From contig CAVRVD010000001.1 in NCBI GenBank assembly GCA_963724535.1, forward strand, positions 181,322 through 245,321: a stretch of DNA of 64,000 nt, given 5' to 3'. Below the pieces are notes generated by a model. The model saw only the letters and a list, made by a program, of their open reading frames with translations. It was not told the origin of the DNA and ran no database searches. Source of the DNA: JADJPO01 sp963724535 (GTDB lineage Bacteria; Actinomycetota; Actinomycetes; Actinomycetales; Kineosporiaceae). Both the position numbers and the translations under genes were made by a program. Positions within the stretch are counted from its first letter, which is position 1. Each line of letters opens with the position of its first letter. Positions 59,860 through 64,000 of this stretch are shown here, one piece after another.

Positions 59860-60675
59860 CTACTTCACCTCGGAGCGCAGCACCAGTCGCAGGCCGATGG
59901 CGAGTGGGAGCGCCAGCCAGAAGAATCCCGAGACCCCGAGCTGTGCCCACTGCTCCGCGTTCGGGACGATTCCGAACAGCTGGCCCTGGCTGAAGTTGAA
60001 GTCCACCCAGGGCTGGATGTCGGCGAACCACTCCTGCGTCGAGGCCAGCAGCGCCGTGAGCGTGCTCAACACGAACTGGTAGACGAAGTACGCCACGAGC
60101 GCGGCGGCCGAGTTGCGCAGCAGCAGGCCGAGCATGAAGCCGATCAGCATGTTGAGCACCGTGGCCAGCACGATCATCGAGAACTGGGCGACGCTGATGT
60201 CCCACACCGTGGGAACCCCGGCGAGGCCCGAACCGACGATGTTGCCGACCGCACCGATGCCGGCAGCGACCAGCATCGAGACCACGCCGATGGCCAGCGT
60301 GCACGCTGCCTTGGCAGCGATGACCCGGCTCCGGCTGGGCACGAAGGTGAAGGTCGCCAGCCCGGTGCGCTGGCTCCACTCGCTGGTGATCGACAGCATC
60401 GCGATCACCGGCAGGATCACCGTCATCGGGAGCCCGATGGCGGCCGCGAAGGAGTCGTAGGTCAGGGAGGCGTCGTCGGCCCACAGGATCACGGCGCCGG
60501 TCGCCAGGACCGAGAGGACGCCGATGCTGACCATCAGCCAGAAGCCAGACCGGGTGTCGAACATCTTGCGGAGCTCGACCCCGATGAGGCGGCCCATCGG
60601 AATGGGACGGACGGCGCGCCGTTGTCGCGGCGCGACCACCGGGGTGGTGGCGGTGGTGGCGGTCAGGGTGCTCAT
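59860..60675 (-). CDS. ABC-2 type transporter permease
   Basis: A 271-residue membrane protein with six helices: FWLMVSIGVLSVLATGAVIL, LPMTVILPVIAMLSITSEWS, LAIGVVSMLVAAGIGAVGNI, SMIVLATVLNMLIGFMLGLL, ALVAYFVYQFVLSTLTALLA and GVSGFFWLALPLAIGL. The loop SEWSQRTGLATFTFVPSR-(S)R-V-I-A-A-K is characteristic of drug or antibiotic exporter permeases in actinobacteria. It is coupled by an ATGA overlap with the ATP-binding subunit gene. Confidence 0.88.
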   Translation of the reverse strand: MSTLTATTATTPVVAPRQRRAVRPIPMGRLIGVELRKMFDTRSGFWLMVSIGVLSVLATGAVILWADDASLTYDSFAAAIGLPMTVILPVIAMLSITSEWSQRTGLATFTFVPSRSRVIAAKAACTLAIGVVSMLVAAGIGAVGNIVGSGLAGVPTVWDISVAQFSMIVLATVLNMLIGFMLGLLLRNSAAALVAYFVYQFVLSTLTALLASTQEWFADIQPWVDFNFSQGQLFGIVPNAEQWAQLGVSGFFWLALPLAIGLRLVLRSEVK

Positions 60676-61583
60676 GCTGCTGCTCCTTCGGAGACGTGGT
60701 CACGCTGGGATTCCGCGGTGAGTTCGAGGAACATCTCCTCCAGGCCGGCGCTGTCCGCGGAGCGCAGCTCGGTCAGGGCGACGCCGGCGGCCAGGGCGAG
60801 CCGGCCGACCTGCGAGGCGTCGGCGTCGGTGTGGAGGGCGCCACTTCCGGAGACCGTGGCGGTGAGCCCGGCCTCGGCGAGGGCCCCCGCCAGCTGGACG
60901 TTGTCGACGGACGCGACGACGGTTCCGGCGGCGGAGAGGAGCTCCTGCTTGGTGCCCTGCGCGACGATCCGGCCGTTCCCGATCACGACCAGGTCGTCGG
61001 CGATCACCTCGATCTCGTGCAGGAGGTGGGAGGAGAGCAGGACGGTGCCGCCACCGTCGGCATACTCGCGCAGGAGATCGCGCATCCAGCGGATGCCGGC
61101 AGGGTCCAGACCGTTCGCAGGCTCGTCGAGGACCAGGACACCCGGATCGCCGACCAGCGCGGTCGCGATGCCGAGCCGCTGCCGCATGCCGAGGGAGTAG
61201 TCGCGGACCCGGCGGTCCGCCTCCTTCCCGGTCAGCGACACCCGCTCGAGCATCCGGTCCACGCGGCTGGTCGGGAGCCCCATCGTGAGGGCGGCCAGGG
61301 TGAGGATCTCGCGGCCGGTGCGGCCCGCGTGCTGGGCGGAGGCGTCCAGGAGGACGCCGATCTCGAGGCCCGGGTTGGGCAGGTCGGCGTAGCGACCGCC
61401 GAGGACCTCGACGTGGCCGGAGGTGGCCGGGGTCAGGCCGACCATGATCCGCATGGTGGTCGACTTGCCGGCCCCGTTGGGGCCGAGGAAGCCGGTCACA
61501 CGACCGGGTCGGGCGGTGAAGGAGACGTCATCGACGGCGGTGACGCCGCGATAGCTCTTGGACAGGTGGTCGACAGTGATCAT
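60672..61583 (-). CDS. ABC transporter ATP-binding subunit
   Basis: A 303-residue ATPase: LSKSYRGVTAVDDVSFTARP, Walker A GFLGPNGAGKSTTMRIMVGL, signature VRDYSLGMRQRLGIATALVG, Walker B GVLVLDEPANGLDPAGI, switch His in LLSSHLLHEIE, and a C-terminal regulatory domain. It is of the antibiotic/lantibiotic-exporter (DrrA/BcrA-like) type. ATG 61583 is chosen because homologous proteins start I-x-V-x-x-L-S-K. Together with the permease it forms an export system. Confidence 0.93.
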   Translation of the reverse strand: MITVDHLSKSYRGVTAVDDVSFTARPGRVTGFLGPNGAGKSTTMRIMVGLTPATSGHVEVLGGRYADLPNPGLEIGVLLDASAQHAGRTGREILTLAALTMGLPTSRVDRMLERVSLTGKEADRRVRDYSLGMRQRLGIATALVGDPGVLVLDEPANGLDPAGIRWMRDLLREYADGGGTVLLSSHLLHEIEVIADDLVVIGNGRIVAQGTKQELLSAAGTVVASVDNVQLAGALAEAGLTATVSGSGALHTDADASQVGRLALAAGVALTELRSADSAGLEEMFLELTAESQRDHVSEGAAA

Positions 61584-61821
61584 GGCGAGCAGCCTCGCCC
61601 GGCGGGGGTCCCTCCCACATCGGGGACGGCACCCCACCCGCCCCCGGCCCGCCCCCGAGCCGGTCTCGGGGTGGCGTCCCGGTCAGCCCAGGGGTCGCTC
61701 GCCCCGGGCGAGGGCCTGCTTGCGCGCGGACGGCGGGAAGGCGCCCCACCGGGCCAGGTCAGGCATCATCCGGGTGCAGCACGATCCACGCGACGATGTC
61801 GCACGCGCGATCGATGCAGGA
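61584..61821. other. Interval with a possible short remnant
   Basis: A minus-strand frame to 61683 ends PDLARWGAFPPSARKQALAR, reminiscent of the C-terminus of YdeI/OmpD-associated-type proteins, but no start or further sequence is present. Confidence 0.35.
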
Positions 61822-62214
61822 TCAGAGGTGGTCGGGCACATGCAGGCTGTCCGGGCCCTGCCGCGGCGGCAACTCGTCGAGCGCGGCCTTGACCAGCGCC
61901 GCCCGGCCGGCGACGGCGACCTTGCGCCGGAACCGCCCGCCGCCTTCACCCATGGCCCGCTCGACCGCCTCGGTGATCTGCGTCGGCGTGAAGGCCGGCG
62001 CCGTTCCCAGTGCCACCTCGACCTCCGGCAGGGCTGCCAGGACCGGCAGCACCTGCTCACCGACCGGCTCCAGCAGCTGGTAACGCTGGTGCGTCGTCAG
62101 CTGCTGCCACGCCGCCTCCGGGTCCTTCCGCCCCCTGCGTCCCCTGCTGGACGCGAACGCCATCTTGGCCGCGGTCTGGACGGCGACGGTCAGCTCCTGC
62201 TCGGTGAAGCGCAT
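61822..62214 (-). CDS. MRFTEQEL-family small hypothetical protein, copy 3
   Basis: A 130-residue protein, about 85% like copy 1 at 33787 (both begin MRFTEQELTVAVQTAA and end DSLHVPDHL). Its GEGGGRFRRKVAVAGRAALV segment is conserved. No known family. It is divergently oriented from the pRiA4b-like gene at 62306, with 91 bp between the starts, so they may share regulation. Confidence 0.82.
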   Translation of the reverse strand: MRFTEQELTVAVQTAAKMAFASSRGRRGRKDPEAAWQQLTTHQRYQLLEPVGEQVLPVLAALPEVEVALGTAPAFTPTQITEAVERAMGEGGGRFRRKVAVAGRAALVKAALDELPPRQGPDSLHVPDHL

Positions 62215-62305
62215 GGGCACAGTGTGGCGGCGTTCAGGCGAGGTCCACTGCCTGGCGGGCGCTGGAGCACGACCTGGACAGAGCATTCGTGGTTGACTGC
62301 GGCAG

Positions 62306-63937
62306 GTGGCACGTCAATCCAAGCGCACCTCCTCGCCCGAGGTCGACGCGGTGGTCGCCGCGCTGATGAGCAGCGGCGACCCCCAGAAAGCCCTGCAGCA
62401 GCTGATGTCCGGGCTGGTGGCCCGCAGCGCCCCGTTCGGCGGCGATCCGTTCGGGTCCCGTAACGAGGCCATCCCCCTCCCGAAGCCACCCAGGACACCG
62501 ACGGTGGTGACGGTGAAGGTGAGCCTGGACGGCGCCCGCCCGCCGATCTGGCGACGCCTGGAGCTGCGCGGCGACCTGACCCTGGACCGGGTGCATGAGT
62601 ACCTCCAGGCGGCGATGGGCTGGTACGACTGCCACCTGCACCGGTTCGAGCCGGGGCCGGGCAAGGACCGCTGGCGAGCGCCGCACTTCCTCACCGAGTT
62701 CGACCTCGACGAGGGCGAGACCGGCACCCCGGAGGCCGACGTCCGGCTCGATCAGGTTCTGCGCGCCCGGGGCGACCGGCTGTTCTACACCTACGACTTC
62801 GGGGACGACTGGGCGCACACGGTCACCGCCGAGGCGGTCCGGGCGGCGACCGACGACGACCCTCCCGCGCGAGCGGTCAAGGCGATGCGGACCAGCCCGC
62901 CAGAGGACGTCGGCGGCATCCACACCTGGAACGAGCTCGCCGCGGCGCTGCGGGACGATCCCGATCCCACGGCACTAACCGACCACCTGGCCCACTACGC
63001 CGACTGGCTCCCGGAGGACATCGACCCCGACCAGGTGGATCTGGACGACGTCAACGCCCGGCTCGACATGGTCGACATGGATGACATGGTCGACATGGAT
63101 GACATGGATGACATCGAGCTGGACCAGGCCACGACCCGTCTCGCCGGGGCGGCACTCGACCCGGTCGGGCGGATCCCGGATCTGTCCCGGGTGCACCCGT
63201 GGGTGGCTGCGCTGATCCGAAAGGCACCGGTCGACGTGGCCGTCGAGCTCGCCGACCTGGTCGAACGGGCCACCGCACCCGTGGCCACGGCGCCCTCGCA
63301 GGCCGATCTCCAGGTGCTGCTGCGCCCGTGGCAGACCGTGCTGGACGTCGCCGGTCCCGACGGCATTCCGCTGACCAAGGCGGAGTGGATGGCGCCCGCG
63401 GCCTGCGAGCGGCTCTGGCACGAGTCGGGCGTCGCCTGGGAGTTCGGCAAGGGCAACCGGGAGCAGCACACCCCCGAGCTGCACCTGATCCGCGAGCACG
63501 CCACCGCGGCGTGGTTGATCCGCAAGAACAGGGACCGCCTCGTGCTCACCCCGCTCGGCCGGCGGGCCGCCGCCGACCCCGAGGTGCTCACCGAGGAGCT
63601 GGCCGCCGCGCTGATGAGCGCCAAGGAGGAGTTCGACCAGGACGCCCAGACGGTCGCGCTGCTGCTGATCGCCTCCGGCGTCGAGTTCCCGCCGCCCGAG
63701 GTGCCGTCGGCGCCGGGCCTCGACCGACCAGTGTGGCTGTTCACGGCCGCGGTCGCCCGCCTGCTGACCGACATCGCGTGGCGGGAGAACGACGGCCCGG
63801 TCGCGGAATACAGCATCGGCGGTGCGCAAACTGTCGTGCAGGTCCTGTCCCCTCAGCTCGGCAACGCGCGAGATGGCGCCGGACCCACGTCACCGGCGGC
63901 GCGATACCTCGCCCGCCGGGCGCTCAACCCGGCCTGA
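62306..63937 (+). CDS. pRiA4b ORF-3-like protein with acidic repeat and SEC-C-type neighbourhood
   Basis: A 543-residue protein. Residues 70-240 form the pRiA4b ORF-3-like domain: VTVKVSLDGARPPIWRRLEL, LDRVHEYLQAAMGWYDCHLH, RLFYTYDFGDDWAHTVTAEA and DDPDPTALTDHLAHYADWLP. Residues 253-275 are a repeated acidic Met-Asp linker. The last 260 residues are helical (WVAALIRKAPVDVAVELADL, LHLIREHATAAWLIRKNRDR, ALMSAKEEFDQDAQTVALLL) and differ from the N-terminal partner domain of copies A and B. The DYVDP-type D-W-x-H motif is typical. Its function is unknown. It starts at GTG. Confidence 0.85.
   Translation: MARQSKRTSSPEVDAVVAALMSSGDPQKALQQLMSGLVARSAPFGGDPFGSRNEAIPLPKPPRTPTVVTVKVSLDGARPPIWRRLELRGDLTLDRVHEYLQAAMGWYDCHLHRFEPGPGKDRWRAPHFLTEFDLDEGETGTPEADVRLDQVLRARGDRLFYTYDFGDDWAHTVTAEAVRAATDDDPPARAVKAMRTSPPEDVGGIHTWNELAAALRDDPDPTALTDHLAHYADWLPEDIDPDQVDLDDVNARLDMVDMDDMVDMDDMDDIELDQATTRLAGAALDPVGRIPDLSRVHPWVAALIRKAPVDVAVELADLVERATAPVATAPSQADLQVLLRPWQTVLDVAGPDGIPLTKAEWMAPAACERLWHESGVAWEFGKGNREQHTPELHLIREHATAAWLIRKNRDRLVLTPLGRRAAADPEVLTEELAAALMSAKEEFDQDAQTVALLLIASGVEFPPPEVPSAPGLDRPVWLFTAAVARLLTDIAWRENDGPVAEYSIGGAQTVVQVLSPQLGNARDGAGPTSPAARYLARRALNPA
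63062..63115 (+). repeat. GACATGGT/GACATGGA imperfect tandem repeat
   Basis: The sequence alternates GACATGGTCGACATGGAT-type units and encodes repeated Met-Asp/Val-Asp residues in the linker of the pRiA4b-like protein. Confidence 0.8.
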
Positions 63938-63942
63938 GAACC

Positions 63943-64000
63943 TCACGCCGGAACCACGCCGGCGAGCTTGTCGTCGTCGCGTCCAGCTTCCGCACGGTGG
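63943..64000 (-). CDS. C-terminal end of a further gene (runs off the window)
   Basis: An open minus-strand frame of 18 codons ends HRAEAGRDDDKLAGVVPA and a stop. Only the tail is visible and no function can be given. Confidence 0.35.
   Translation of the reverse strand, partial: HRAEAGRDDDKLAGVVPA

Noticed and set aside
1..64000. tRNA, rRNA or riboswitch genes
   Set aside because: I found no cloverleaf with a T-loop (GGTTCGANTCC), no conserved rRNA segment and no recognisable aptamer core.

Overview
This is a high-GC window (GC runs in third codon positions, many GTG starts) from an actinomycete. DUF222/HNH (13E12-type) endonucleases with LexA-type boxes, many leaderless promoters, a mycothiol-type MDMPI-fold protein, a TM2 protein and pRiA4b ORF-3-like proteins all fit Actinomycetota. 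A Geodermatophilales-like soil organism is possible, but the genus cannot be fixed from sequence alone. I see no rRNA, tRNA or CRISPR. The content is accessory: conflict and toxin-antitoxin genes, repeated paralogue families, one IS630-type transposase and a large number of gene scraps.

Layout. 0-10 kb: tail of an MDR dehydrogenase, a membrane KAP NTPase, a TfoX-like protein, broken methyltransferase and ICMT genes, an IS630 transposase, a LapA-like membrane protein and an ECF sigma factor overlapping an MDMPI-domain gene. 10-19 kb: a membrane protein under a CsoR/CstR-type operator, a galactose-oxidase-like protein, an SOS-controlled DUF222-HNH gene (frameshifted), and a sulfide oxidation pair (persulfide dioxygenase-rhodanese plus sulfide:quinone oxidoreductase). 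19-26.8 kb: VapC scraps, a frameshifted two-component system with two membrane proteins, an array of degenerate repeats, a DUF4157 (eCIS-core type) protein and a tandem duplication of an anchored-protein gene. 27-37 kb: MntA/HepT type VII toxin-antitoxin, a broken glycosyltransferase-like membrane gene, a V8-like serine protease with a small partner, VapBC, TM2 and secreted/anchored proteins, and LLM-oxidoreductase and HepT scraps. 37-50 kb: an intact SOS-controlled DUF222-HNH gene, an nSTAND1-FGE NTPase with an unknown partner, and two near-identical copies, exactly 4753 bp apart, of a pRiA4b-like gene that flank a B12-binding radical SAM gene and two membrane genes. 50-64 kb: half-size Ca2+/cation antiporter, SRPBCC protein, PIG-L deacetylase, PNPOx-like protein, an eCIS-cargo-like protein, RidA, an AAA+ ATPase, FMN reductase, an ABC exporter and another pRiA4b-like gene.

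Two themes run through the window. First, many genes are expressed from leaderless promoters in which a -10 hexamer lies 6-7 nt before the start codon; operators (LexA box, CsoR box, VapB palindrome) sit directly on that element. Second, fragments of genes that also occur complete in the window (DUF222-HNH, HepT, FMN reductase, the DLGSARPVTD protein, the MRFTEQEL family, pRiA4b-like) are scattered through it. This suggests repeated duplication and recombination. Between about 4 and 30 kb many otherwise sound genes carry single-base frameshifts, several in G/C runs. These may be real decay or uncorrected assembly indels, and the sequence alone does not decide which.
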